64,000 nt of DNA from Rhizomucor pusillus (lineage: Eukaryota > Mucoromycota > Mucoromycetes > Mucorales > Lichtheimiaceae): positions 1-64,000 of the forward strand of contig FWWN02000453.1 of assembly GCA_900175165.2 (NCBI GenBank), in the 5' to 3' direction. The notes under the pieces were generated by a model. The model worked only from the letters and a program-made list of their open reading frames with translations. It had not been told where the DNA came from and made no database searches. Below, piece after piece: positions 48,157 through 59,320 of this stretch. A program made the position numbers and the translations under genes. How positions within the stretch are numbered: position 1 is the stretch's first letter; the number at the start of each line of letters is the position of its first letter.

Positions 48157-49926
48157 CTATCCAGAGTGTTCAACCATTACGGTCTGTAGACGACCATCTA
48201 CAACAGTCGTTTTGAACTGTTCAGGAACAGGTAGCTCCTTGAAATCGATCTCGCCATCAGGAGCGTCTTCAGGCACAAGCACATTGACAGAGCTGGATTT
48301 TGCTGACAGGATTTCCACGTCCAGACATTCTTTAGACAGATAAATCTGACCACCATCACACTTGTCGACTGCAATGGTGGGAGTAACGTGGAAGATCTGC
48401 AGACCGAACGATTTGCAGTTTACAAGATCCACCGTTGATACGGTCGAATCAAGTGCAACACCGCATTTGGTGCATGAGTCTAGAAATCTTTCCCATCAGT
48501 TGATACAGTCTTTCCTGCCAAGTCTCCATCTACTTTACCCATTGTTACTGCGTTGACCTTGCCAATAATGCGGATCGTGGAGTTTTTGCATCCAAATATG
48601 TACACTGCTTGGTTGATAGCCGTGTCCTCGATTACGATATTTGGGTTGTTTTCATGGTTTTCGACAACCCATTTGTTGGCTTCCAAACTGGTCTTTGCTG
48701 GTTTTTTAAGGACGTATTTGTCAGGCTTGTTCGGCGTTGGGGGACCTTGCTTTTTCGGGCTGCTCGCGACTGTGCCTCCTGCTCTGAGAGACGGGTTCTT
48801 GTGCGTCATTTGACTCTTGTCCACCTTTCGCAAACCGGCCGTGATACCAGCGCCCTTGTTGATCTCTGCAAACACAGCAGCTGCACCGCTCGGCTTATCG
48901 TCTGCAGCGGAAGCATCGTCGTCAAACATCATTGGAGGTGGGGGAGGTGGAGGAGGTGGTGGGGGTGGAGCGCCAGCACCAGCTGGTGTCGGTGCAGGTG
49001 GAGCAGAAGCAGAAGATGCGCCAGCACGCTTTGCAATAACGGCATCGAGAGATTCGCCCTGGGCGTTCCAAGAGAGGCCCGTTGGGAAGTTTTCTTTGAC
49101 ATAGCTAGAAAGCGCATCTAAAATTGCGAGGAACGCTCGGACCCACTCGGCATGTTTTGGATCCCTATAAATACACTAGTTCAGTATCCGTTGGTACGAT
49201 ATGAACAGCAACGCTCGCTTACTTTTCCTTGTATTCCTTGATTACTCGGTTCGAATAGAACTGAGCAGCCTCTTTCATATCACGAATCATAGGCACAGGA
49301 GTGGGTTCCTGCAAAGTTGCATGAGTTTCTGCGACTATCATATCAGTCAACATGTGATACTTACGCATGTAAACCATCCAAAAGCCGGGCAGCCTTCGGC
49401 AATGACGCTAAGGTGGTTGAAAAAAGGAGATCCTCGGCTGCTGTCCTTGAGTTCTGCGATACCTTCCAGAGGTTTCCGGAGAGGTTCCAAAAGTTGCATA
49501 AAAACTGGCGAGCTCATGTCTGGCTTTTTGGATGCCAAGGAAATCGAGATAATGTCGCGTTCTGCTTGGATTGCTTCAGCTACAAGCGCGCCCTGAAAAC
49601 ACCTGTGTTGGGCCACGTTGCTATGCATAACACAAACTGCTTTGTTTGACGCGTACCTGGGCTGCAATCTGCTCTCCGAGACTATTGGAAAGCTCCACAA
49701 ACTTGCCTACGAGTGGCGAGATAACTTCATCGTGTTTTTGGACAGCAGGAGGTGTTGCTGTTAATCCCGAGGATGGTTGCTGCTGCGCTGAGGGTGTTTG
49801 CGTGGGGGTTGCAGAAGAGGCCGTGACCGCCGACGCAGAGGAAGCAGACATGGCCAAATCCTCGAGTCGGGTTGTGGCAACCTCCAGCCTCTTGATGAGG
49901 TTGGCAAGTGAGTGGAATTCAGACAT
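48157..49926 (-). CDS. SRV2: Adenylyl cyclase-associated protein CAP/Srv2
   Basis: CAP recycles actin monomers together with cofilin and, in fungi, links to adenylyl cyclase. Five exons (49657-49926, 49365-49592, 49223-49308, 48539-49164, 48157-48479) give 510 residues. Domains in order are: an N-terminal oligomerising helix (LIKRLEVATTRLEDLA, residues 8-23), an Ala/Ser/Thr/Gln linker, the helical folded domain (CPAFGWFTC; FYSNRVIKEYKEKDPKHAEW), a polyproline run of 12, and a WH2-type actin site (FAEINKGAGITAGLRKV). The CARP beta-helix follows, with VYIFGCKNSTIRI, DKCDGGQIYLSK and AKSSSVNVLVP. The intron at 48480-48538 is needed: without it the protein stops early inside the CARP domain. The start follows directly on a short sequence that is repeated at 52.3 kb. 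Confidence 0.95.
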
Positions 49927-49930
49927 TTGA

Positions 49931-49989
49931 TGGAGAAGAAGGTCCAAGGACAGCTTCCCTTTTCAGGCAGTGGGTCGCAATGTCTGGAT
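49931..49989 (+). repeat. Short dispersed repeat, copy 1 (upstream of CAP)
   Basis: A segment of about 59 bases containing AGAAGGTCCAAG, ACAGCTTCCCT and GGTCGCAATGTCTGG. It is repeated with about 90% identity at 52321-52381 in the same orientation. It ends 5 bases from the CAP start codon and so lies in the 5' leader or promoter of CAP. Confidence 0.7.
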
Positions 49990-51639
49990 GAAATTTTATA
50001 ATACATTTATACACCAAAACAACAAATTGCAGCGATATTAATTTTTGGAAAAAGTGCATTTGGTGCGCTCATAAGGCCATCAGCCGCTCACAACTCAGGT
50101 GAGGCTTTACTTGTGCTCTAAGTATCTTTTCCCAGACTGCCCAGCGTCTGAAGGGTGCAGAAGCAATCCTGAATGCTTACAGGCGAGATCTCGCCATCAC
50201 CGGCAGAAAATATGGATGGCATATGGCGCCCTTTGTGTATCCAGAGAACCAGAGTCATTTGCCAATTACGAACGGTCTTATTACATCTGGAGGCACGATA
50301 TTTTGGATTATGGAGGAAATCGTCGATGGAATACTGAGACACTCAAAGTAAGGATAGGGAACGCCATGCAGGCTGCTCTTACGGTACAAATAAATTATGA
50401 TGCATTGATAGAGGTATTCGATTAGATGATTCTGCGAGTCGAAGCTCTCATACAGTATACAAACCACGTTTACAGTACAGGACCAGCACTTTCAAGAGCC
50501 GTGAGCAAGAGAAGGAACAGAATTTCCAGTGCGTTTGATAGATGTACAATACGTCGTTACTCCAACGCAAAATAATGAGGAAAATTGAAGACATATACAT
50601 CCTCCTGATAGATAAGGAGAGCAACAAGCTCCTCAAACGCTTTTCGTGGACGAAGTTTCACCCGATTGCATGGCAACGGTATCATACGCTATCGGATGGA
50701 AAGAAAGAACGATTTGTGTGGTTTCGATTTTAAGCAAAACAAAGTGTAAAGTCCAGCACACATGTCTTTGACTATGCTGGAAGATCCGGATAAGAAGATC
50801 CAAAGAAACAGAGTCTGGCTAGAAAACGTCAAGGTCGATGGTACGTAATATAAGCTATCATAGCTTTCCTATGTGCTAGTCGTTGTTCTGTTGATTGAGT
50901 TCCTAACTTTGAAGCATAGATAATGCTACGACTAGCCCTAATGTTCCTGCTGACACCTCGTTCCTCCCAATCTGCCTGCGTTGCAAATCGCGGAGGGTGA
51001 GAAGTGGGAAAAGGGTTATCCGCTCTACGAGTCTGCTGGTGCCTTTCCGAGAGAGTTCATAATCTGTTTGAACTTTCATAGAATGAACGTTGACGAGCAC
51101 TGGGATCATCTTATGGTTGTAACACATACTACATGTGGTGGCATGACCAACGGCGCCTGTAATCAACTCGCTTTGAAGGCGGTAAAACCTTCACCTTCTC
51201 TACCGACGACCGCTATCACATCATGGCCATCGATCAAGTAATCACATCGACAAAGCGGAAGGAGGTCCGGACGAAATCATCGTGGATACCATGCGAGAAA
51301 TGGATTATGTAGTACTGCAAGAATACAAGTTATGTGCATGATCGCTACTTTCCCTCTGGGAGACTCGGAAGGCATTGCAACTCGCCTCGACATCGAGCAT
51401 GGCAAAAAGCTGGCAAGATGAAAATGGCTTTATCAATTTGTGCAAGGAACGTCATCTGATCCGTCGGGACAAGAGACTCGCACCAAAACCTACTCATTGC
51501 TTTGCAAGAAGAGGTCCTGTGGCATGGATGGAATATCTAATGAAGGAACTTTGACAAACTGCCTCGGAAGGCTTTAATCTTGCTCATCAGCTGTTTCATA
51601 ACGACTTGACAAGAATACTAAAGCATCGGGCAGCAATGG

Positions 51640-51880
51640 TACTTCCCTTTACTTGACCACTAGTAGGAACAGTTGCAGAATGCTATCGGTTACAACTTGG
51701 TAACAAAGCACTTCTCGGTACAATCATCCAATTTTCCAAACAGCTACCGTAGACGCAAGAAGGATGGTTTTTGATCACGGATTTTTCCTTGCGATCATCT
51801 ACGCCCTGAGGAGATCCAGGAAATACCTACTGGACAAGCCGTTTACCTTCTTTATTGAAAACGTCTCGATATGAAAAATC
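51640..51880 (+). mobile_element. Possible Ty3/gypsy RNase H fragment
   Basis: Near 51779-51878 one frame reads FFLAIIYALRRSRKYLLDKP then FTFF. This resembles the helix of the RNase H domain of Ty3/gypsy polyproteins, where a family pattern of E-x-L-A-[IV]-[IV]-x-A-L-x-[KR]-[FW]-R-x-Y-L is usual before the next strand. The catalytic residues expected on either side are not visible and stops break the frame, so at best it is a dead fragment. Chance resemblance is possible. Confidence 0.3.
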
Positions 51881-52320
51881 TGGACGAGATGAAGAAGCAT
51901 CAGTGGCGCGACCAAAAAGCAAATTCTCTAACTGATCATGCATCCGACATTGCACAGCTCTGGAGTATGCACGAAGTACTTGCAAGAGAATTATTCCACC
52001 GAATTGAGGATAGTGAAATGCAAAAGAAAAGGCGTATGCAAAGGAGACAGAGAAAGAATCGCACAGAGCAGAATGAAAATGTCAATAAGTGATAGAGACA
52101 AGGTCAAAGCAAGGCGACAGTCTCTCCACGTATCGCGATAGGTTGTAAAGCATTTTATATATTAAATGCATCCATATCTGTTCTTTAGTTAGAAAAGTTC
52201 GAACAGACCAAGACCAGGCTTTACAACAAAGTTGGGAAACCACGCGATCACACTAGATAATTGTGCGTTGGCCAACTTTAAGCACGTTGTTTTGAAAAGC
52301 GCATTCTACCACCTGACATG

Positions 52321-52381
52321 ATGAGCAGAAGGTCCAAGAACAGCTTCCCTTTTTCAGGCAGTTTGGTCGCAATGTCTGGAT
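52321..52381 (+). repeat. Short dispersed repeat, copy 2
   Basis: Matches 49931-49989 over about 60 bases with a few changes and two small indels. Here the segment is part of an open frame that reads DEQKVQEQLPFFRQFGRNVW and continues to a TGA at 52458-52460 (IFHTAMLGMPIPLKH). A third, weaker relative lies at about 52574-52612 just before a run of eleven C. The open frame suggests that the repeat derives from a coding sequence, which I cannot identify. Confidence 0.65.
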
Positions 52382-52852
52382 TCAGAATCCCGACGGGTTG
52401 ACTATGCTGGATATTTTCCACACGGCCATGCTCGGCATGCCTATTCCGTTGAAGCATTGAGTTTTCCTGGTCCATCCCCTTATTCACTTACAATGATACT
52501 AGCGATGATCAATATATGTGCAATGCATGTCAGCCATGTTTTCATCAGACAAAGGAAAAAGGAAACATGTTTCAGTAGCAGTCCAGGAGCAGACGATCCT
52601 TTTCCGGCAGTTCCCCCCCCCCCAAAATGCGGTCATGAGGATCGAAAACAGTGCTGTTGACTGCTCGAGAAGTGATCAAGCTCACCCTTGAAAAGGTATC
52701 AAGCCTCAAGCTCCCAGCAGGAGCTTCTTCCTTCTTCCTCTTCTTCTTCTTCCTCCTCCTTTTCCATCCTTCCTCTTTTCAGTCCAGCCAAACAGTCAAA
52801 GTCTTCTCTTTTCCTTTTTCCTTGTTATTCTTTCCTCTCTTCAAGGCAAAGG

Positions 52853-53503
52853 ATGGCCAAACGTTTCTATAGCCAAGCTTTCACAGCATCTGAGGATGAG
52901 ACGCCTCGTCCACACTGCGAAAGCAGCGCTACAGAAAAGAGGACTATTCTGACCCCACGCTTCCGTCTCAACCTTTCGAACCGGCTGGCATCGTTCCGGC
53001 GGCATTTCATGGAACCAGCCTACTATGACCCATACCAACGGGAGCAAGTAGGAAAGGAGGCGCAGAGCAGCAGCAGCAGCAGCGATGACGAACCGTGTGA
53101 TCCGCGACCAACCAAAAAGCGCCGCTCAATAACATCCGTCATCCTTAACCGGGTAGTGAATGGTTTCTGGTACGGCTCTGCGATCGCATACGACTACCTT
53201 TGGGCAAAGCGTCCGGACGCACTTCCTAAGCCAGAGATGCGTGGCAGAGGCGTTGACTTTGATTTGTTTCACAAATATCACTCTCCTGGCTGGGACGAAC
53301 GCATGCAGCGCGCAGAGCGACAAATCCGCCAGCTTTACATGGAGCGCCAGCAGAACGTGTTTGGTATGCCAGTCCTGGCCGCTGCTGCTTTCAGCCTTGC
53401 AACTGAAGATGATAAGAACCGATGGGGGCTTGTTAGCAAGGACAACCTCGATGTGAGCTTTCTGGTACGCAAGAAAAAAAAAAAGAACCACTTGGCCAAA
53501 TGA
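52853..53503 (+). CDS. Unknown Ser-rich basic protein
   Basis: I do not recognise this 216-residue protein. The ATG at 52853 follows a long C/T-rich leader, typical of an expressed fungal gene, and the codon use looks real. Features are: TPRPHCESS and TPRFRLNLSNRLASFRRHF near the N-terminus; a run of six Ser followed by DDEP (about residues 69-78); a bipartite basic signal PTKKRRS (about 83-89); and then a more ordered part with VILNRVVNGFWYGSAIAYDYLW and HSPGWDERMQRAERQIRQLY. The end is KKKKKNHLAK after a run of A residues. That homopolymer could hide a frameshift, so the true C-terminus may differ. It is predicted to be soluble and possibly nuclear. An in-frame extension to 52688 is compositional and probably untranslated. 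Confidence 0.6.
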   Translation: MAKRFYSQAFTASEDETPRPHCESSATEKRTILTPRFRLNLSNRLASFRRHFMEPAYYDPYQREQVGKEAQSSSSSSDDEPCDPRPTKKRRSITSVILNRVVNGFWYGSAIAYDYLWAKRPDALPKPEMRGRGVDFDLFHKYHSPGWDERMQRAERQIRQLYMERQQNVFGMPVLAAAAFSLATEDDKNRWGLVSKDNLDVSFLVRKKKKKNHLAK

Positions 53504-54395
53504 GGCAAGACACAATCATCCGCGATGCTCACGCAGGATTTCCTTTTCTAGCCGTTCCCTTGCGCTCCTCCCAAGCCTAAACGCACATACGCCGCTCGCC
53601 TTGGCTGCTACGGCCGAGTTACCCGATCGCACTAAAATCGTTCATCGCTGCATATTCAGCTTCTGAAACATCACCACGACGTCTGACTGACGACAAAAAA
53701 ATTACTCTTCTTCTGATTATATCTACTACTTATCATTATTACTGGAACAAAATCCTGCCACCCACCTTGAAATTTCATGTAGCTTAACCATCCCCTCACC
53801 CCGGAAGTGCAGATTGTTTGATGATATCCGCCAGACCATATGGTCCTACGAAGGCAGAGAGTCACCCGCTGGAACTGCCAGTATTTGTGCTTAGATAACT
53901 CTTGGCTTCTGTTTACGCGTTATGACGTTATCACCGTAATAAACAGCAAATGTCAAATGCATTCAACGCGTGAACAAAAGGGAGAAGCGTGCATCCTTGA
54001 GATGAAACTGAATGTGAGTACGCAAGGGAAACCGACACTACCGAGATCGTCCAAGTAGTTTACGCCCATGATGGAGGGATCTTAGTGGAATTGTACAGTG
54101 CAAAGTTCTTAAGTTTAGGACGCAAGTACATATAAGCAGTTTGCCACACAATCATACATCTTCATTCTCAAGAGATATTATGCACTATGAGACGTTTGTC
54201 AACGCGTATACAATTGGATATTGTCAGCACTGTTAAATGTTTATTCCTCGCTGTTAGAATTTTTTCGCTTTCTTTTCGTTATTGCCATGTGGATGATTTC
54301 TTGATATCGCTCTGCATTGTACACGCCAACGGCTCGCAGACTCTTTGAGCCAAAAGGTACTAGTATCGAAATGTTAAAGTTTCGCTAAAAGCACC
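53504..54395. other. Intergenic region between Ser-rich protein and DHHC gene
   Basis: About 890 bases between converging genes. No coding stretch of note was found on either strand. The part around 54100-54360 is AT-rich and probably holds the 3' end of the DHHC transcript. Confidence 0.4.
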
Positions 54396-55556
54396 TCAAG
54401 CAGCTGGGAATCTCACTATACCTATCCAGCTCCAAGGCCATTGTCCCATGACATTACACCAATTATTCCAAAGACCACAATCCCAAAGTCTAGTTCTTGG
54501 TTCCAGAACAATGACCTCGCAATCATTGCCTTGTTCGTCAAAATCCACACGTACACGATAACTTCGTTGAGATATCTGCTCTATAGACGTAACGTTTCGA
54601 AGAGTGTAATATGTCTGAAGACATGTGAATGCCAATAGGACTGCAGAGAACAATGGACCTCTACGCATAAGGTTTGAATGTCTGGGTATTTCCTGCATAC
54701 AGTTTGCGCGTGTGCTCCAAACTTACAGGACGATGAATGCTAGCCACAAAGGGTCGATGGTAGCCCAATCTCGCACTCCCGCTAGCAAAGAGATAAGCTT
54801 TCTGTCGCGAATAACCCGATATGTATTGCAGATAATAGATAGTAATGTGAACAAGTATATCTTGTAGAGTTTCCACAGCAACGTTAAATTAAGGGGCCCC
54901 AGAGCAGCTACTATTCCGTTCGCGGCCAGCGGTGCGCCTGTCAGGAATAGCCAGAGCGCATATGCAGTAGTGTAGACCAAAAATTGCAAAAATAGCCGCT
55001 GATTACCAAGGCCAACGCAACCAGCAATAAAAAAGCAATGGTGGTCCATCTTTAGAATACAAATGTTGCATTGCCGACAATGATGAGTTCGGTCCGGTTT
55101 CATGCATTGACAAATATCGCACCATGCAGGCCGTCCATCCAACTGCACCATCCGCATGTAAGGACCTTTTGACACGTCGGGGGAGTATCGGTGCTCTTCG
55201 TTTGTCGGGACATCTAATGGGTGTCCCGGGTGACTTAGCAACAGCCTGAGATAGGTTCCTAAGCATGCAGCGAGTAGAAGCACTGCGACTCCGTTATATA
55301 ATTGTAGTTGATGCTGAAAAAGGGATGACTGAGTAAATTTTTGAAAGGATTTCCTATATTGGAGTCCTTAAATGTACCTTGTCTTCGATCAAAACGACTA
55401 CATAATCGTTGGTTACCAAGTCAGATTCAAAGTTTGAGGACGGTGGACCTTACAGCAAAGGTGGAAAATATAAACGTAGTACGAGTAAAGTGTAAACGTA
55501 ATGCCGGTTATGGGCAATGCGAATCTAGTGATCGCTCTTGTCCATTGCTTGGTCAT
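54396..55556 (-). CDS. DHHC-type protein S-acyltransferase
   Basis: An integral membrane palmitoyltransferase. The Cys-rich domain reads WCDICQCMKPDRTHHCRQCN, CILKMDHHCFFIAGCVG and LGNQRLFLQFLVY; the acyl-accepting Cys is the last residue of DHHC. Hydrophobic segments lie before it (LLLAACLGTYLRLLL) and after it (two), and TSIE after the last one fits the TTxE motif. After DHHC most family members have PW, while here it is FF, as in a few divergent members. The 3' intron (about 54691-54723) joins LWLAFIVL to GPLFSAVLLAF. Upstream, an exon with VTNDYVVVLIEDK joins to HQLQLYNG. The first exon candidate, starting MTKQWTRAITRF at 55556, encodes the expected first membrane helix, but its frame is off by one from the next exon near 55455. 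The exact 5' structure is therefore uncertain. Target proteins are unknown. Confidence 0.85.
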
Positions 55557-55930
55557 GAAGTAAGTGTGCCTGAACTAGGTAGAGTGTGCTTTCCTCCGGC
55601 TCCATCATGACCCGCCTCAGCAGCGAAACAACGGAGCTGGAGACATACGCATGCAAATGTTACACAGCGATGATCAGGAATATTATGCGGCAAATGCCTC
55701 AGCGTCGTTTGTCGAGGCGAAGAAAATGAACAACGGGAATCCACAATCTAGAAACCGTTGTAACATTCCTGGATTTCGTGACTGAACCGTCAATGCTGCG
55801 AGGTATCTTCCAAGGTTCTTATTCAGTAAACTTTAGTATCAGCAACGTACACATGGATGCCTTTGGAATGGCTTCAACTTTTCAAGTGGTGGTATGCTTA
55901 TTAGAAATGCAATGGTGGAGGCAGATGAAT

Positions 55931-57316
55931 CTAGTCGTTGTTTGTTTCCTTCCTTTTACTTCTCTTCGCCCATCGCAGACCGCAAGCATTGCATAAACTT
56001 TATAATAATAGACTATGTGAGTATTTACGTCAGCAAGACGTTGAAGATAACTTACGTTTTTGGACCGTGGGGACCTTTACGCCATTCAGGCGATGAAGTC
56101 GTGCCACAGTCTGCACAAACGTAGTCTTCTACCCCACGATCCTTCTGCATATTGATACATATAAAAACAACACAATTTGAGTGTAGGTATAGTAATCACG
56201 ATTTTGTTTCTTACTGATCCTTACTCTTCGTTTCCACTTTTGGCCGCCTGCCTCTCTGGGCTCTGCAGCTTTTGACGATCCTGTATGTGCGGATGAAGTC
56301 AGTCCTGCAGCCGAAGGCAAAGTTGGCATGTTGAGATCATTCCGGCCATACAAAGGCATAAGGACCTCAAATTCGCTAGCGCTAGATTTATCATCAGCCG
56401 ATGTCCATAGTTGTTGATCTGTTGTTGTATCCTTTGAAACTGCTTGGAGTACATTGGCGTGCATTTCTGTCGATGCTGTTGCTGATCCAGCAGCTTCCGC
56501 AGCGTGACTCAACCTTCGGGAACCTTGTATATCAATTGCATCAACGAATGAAGAGTCCAAGGCTCCTGTTTCCGTGCCAGACACTTCACGCAGTCGTTGC
56601 TTTAACCATTCATTTTCCATTTTCAACTCCAAGAACGAGTCAAGCAAACTGCCCATGCGGCTTGGATATGGCTGGGCAAGTGCAAAAAAGGATTGAGGCG
56701 GTCGACCAGGTACATCCGTACGAGGATGGCCGATTGTTTCAAGGATTGCATATGACTCGTCTTTTTTCCTAAACCGATAAACCAGTTTGATTTGAGAGCG
56801 TGTGTGGAAGGCGCGGTTAAAGTCGCGAATGAACATATCAATGTCATCCACATGTAAAAAGTCGGTAAGCGACTTTCCTATTAACTCTTCAGGCGTGTAA
56901 CCGGTCACTTCCAAGCTTGATTTAGAGCAGTGTAATATTTTGCCGACAGGGGAGAGGACATGCAAGAAGCCTGTGATCTCGCTTAGAATTCGCTCTGGCC
57001 AATTACGTCGCCGTCTGAAATCTGTGCCGCTGCTTCCGCCTGCGTTCGTTCCTTCGCTGCTTGCACCGATCCCAAATGATGATCTTGCTGGATAGCTTCG
57101 GATATCTGGTTCTTGGATTGCATAGTCCGGTTCAATCGCATACTCTGGGATATCTACAATAGCTGCTGCGGTAGGGCTGGATGATGACGCGACTGATACA
57201 AAGATTGGGGCGCCGTTTGCCCCAGAACCGAAATAAGGATATACATCAGTGGGCGGATTACTCATCGTCAGGTCGTTTTCAAGTAAGAGCTTGAAAAAGT
57301 CTGGGTTGTTCTGCAT
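55931..57316 (-). CDS. wc-2: White collar-2 homologue (PAS domain, GATA zinc finger)
   Basis: The partner subunit of the White Collar photoreceptor complex, a nuclear transcription factor. Three exons (56225-57316, 56056-56144, 55931-55997) give 415 residues. The PAS domain is at about residues 115-225 ([58 protein letters not shown]). It lacks the LOV flavin-binding Cys motif, as expected of WC-2. A coiled stretch ([19 protein letters not shown]) and a Ser/Ala linker follow. The single GATA finger is split by an intron: [20 protein letters not shown] then [13 protein letters not shown] (C-x2-C-x18-C-x2-C), preceded by a basic KWKRRKDRG. Start: the ATG at 57316. Mucorales often have several wc-2 copies, so this may be one of a set. 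Confidence 0.93.
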
Positions 57317-58609
57317 GTATACAGGTATAATATGGGCGCTTGGCAATGTTACAAGTCGTGGTTTCGAATAGAGGATTCAGTCAATAGAAAGATGCGCTAA
57401 TGATAGACTGATGACGTCCGCCGTGTGCGTGATATATCTGACAGGTATCCAGACAATAACACAGGTTCTAATGAGCTTCACAGCTAGAGTAAACAGTACA
57501 AATGTTGTGGGGAAGAAACAGAGGCGTTGCGTGCGTGCTTGAAATAAGTAGAAACGGAAAAAAAAAGAATAGAAAGGAAGAGCTGCAGATCGTAGAACGC
57601 GCTGGCGATAAATCTTTGTGTGCTTTGTGTCACGATGGAGATAGCGAACTTAGAGTGTCTGCAATAAAGAAGATGAGATTAGTTAGACAGGATAAAAGTA
57701 TAATTTTTGAGAGAGTGTTGGAAAAAGAAGAAAGGGAAGGGACAAAATGGGGTGGAGAGAGGGTGAAAGAATTGCGGTTTAGAGATGCACACTTTTGACC
57801 AGTCCTCATACCATAATTGGCGAGTCATTCCACACTGTCGGCGCTTTCTGTGTCATCGCTTGAACCCCTGATACGTCATCGATTGTTGCCATGACGAATT
57901 AAGATTCTCCTTCGCGCAACCCTGAATATTTTCTATGTGTGTTTTCGCATCATCCACTCCTGGTTGCTGGATGAAATACTTTCCTTAAAGGCCTTTTAAG
58001 CATTTTACAGCCTACTATAAAGGGATTAGCCCAGAAAAATAAGCAATTTGTTGACAAGTTTCGCCCAATCACACATTGACAGAATGCGGTCATCTTGTTG
58101 CTACCCTAACGTTGTGTCAACGCAATTCCAGGTGCTAACCTGTTTTGAAATGTCCAGATACATGCGATGGATTCGACTACTTTGGCCGAATTTGGTTTAA
58201 ATGCTTTACAGTCACTATTTGATGTTTGTTTGTTTCCTTTGTGAAAGATGCTGTTTTGTTCTGTGATATCATACTTGTCCTAAAACGGGAATGTTTCACG
58301 AAATACGTAATCAACTCTGGGTTCAGTACTGCCTCGACTGACAACCCCACTGGAGCCAGAGCAATCGGATGTTTGTGCCATCTTGCGAGTGCATGCAATG
58401 AACGATTCCGTAAATTAAATTCGTCATCCAATGAAGACCGGTTTCGCATTCTCCCAAGTGTGGATGTCGCGACAAATCAGATTCGCATCTTCCAGAGATA
58501 TTGTCATACAAAGCCTAGCACCTCCAAGAGTATATAAAGCATGTAAACACTTTTAGCCCAACTTTCCCCCTTTCTGCCACATTGTACGGTTGAAGTTTCA
58601 GATTACAAG
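57317..58609. other. Upstream region of WC-2 and flank of the transposase pair
   Basis: About 1.3 kb. 57480-57760 is purine-rich on the plus strand (many GAAG/AAAG runs); its open frame of 98 codons reflects that composition and I do not take it as a gene. It is a likely promoter or leader of WC-2, read from the other strand as C/T-rich. 57800-58600 shows nothing I can name. Confidence 0.4.
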
Positions 58610-59320
58610 ATGAGCATCCAGTTTTTTTTTTGAAGATGAGCAAGGCAATGCTGTCGACGAATACAGCAGACCTGAGCCCATGGACTACGTCGTCGACGAA
58701 GAGCAGTATGCTCTTGAAACGCTAAGTTCATACACACAGTATTTGCGTAATCTTTCTTGAGAGAGCAATAACGGGTCGGATACCATGCAGACTGAAGTTA
58801 CAAAGAAGGATGTCGACATTCTCATGAGAGAAGCATCCGTCAAGCGAGCGTACACGCTCTATACGGACCAGGATTAGGTCAGTTTCTTCAAACTGATGTT
58901 TGAGAAAGTTCTGAGTGCCTCAGCTGCCGCAAAACAGTTAGGTATCCATGTCCGTACAGCTCAAAGATGGGCCAAACAGTACAAGGTGAATCCGGATAGC
59001 ATATTCGCAAAGCGTAAGAAGAATGGTCGTCCGCGTATCCTTGGTGAACAGCATAAGAAGGTCATTCTAGAGTACGTCGATGAGAACCCTTCGATCGTCT
59101 TGGAGCAGTTGATGGAGCGACTGCTTCAAAGGTTTAAAGGGCTTAAAGTCTCTAAGAGTACCGTTTATGACTTCGTGAGGACGCAGTGCAACCTGTCACT
59201 TAAGAAGGCCCGGTTTCAGCCAGTAGACAGGAACAGCGGGCCAAGATTCAAGAGCGTCTTGACCGGGTTCGCAAATGGGAGGGAACCAATAGGGACTTTA
59301 GGACTAATTGTGTCTTCCTA
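58610..59320 (+). mobile_element. Tc1-like transposase pseudogene, plus-strand copy
   Basis: The N-terminal part of a transposase with helix-turn-helix domains: LSASAAAKQLGIHVRTAQRW is the first HTH, KKVILEYVDENPSIVLEQLM is in the second, and SKSTVYDFVRTQCNL follows. The copy is dead. A run of ten T near the start shifts the frame, TGA and TAG stops occur in the next 270 bases (near 58759 and 58876), and the sequence ends abruptly after NCVFL, just before the first catalytic Asp of the DDE domain. It joins directly, in opposite orientation, to the second copy. Confidence 0.85.

Larger units (their letters stand above)
49927..52852. other. Gene-poor decayed region between CAP and the Ser-rich protein
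   Basis: About 2.9 kb with broken open stretches on the plus strand but no intact gene. 50130-50345 reads as a plausible coding piece (QRLKGAEAILNAYRRDLAIT, GRKYGWHMAPFVYPENQSHL). Another is at 50560-50730 (KIEDIYILLIDKESNKLLKR), faintly like the beta strand of HORMA proteins, and a third at 50970-51240. Frames shift and stops intervene, so these are probably pseudogene or transposon scraps. 52720-52850 is a C/T-rich tract that serves as the leader of the next gene. Confidence 0.4.

Noticed and set aside
48480..48538. Early stop in the CARP domain of CAP
   Set aside because: It is an intron; removing it joins VNAVTMD to SCTKCGVALD and restores the domain.
57502..57798. 98-codon Lys/Glu/Arg-rich open frame
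   Set aside because: A product of a purine-rich tract upstream of WC-2; no start context and no similarity that I can name.
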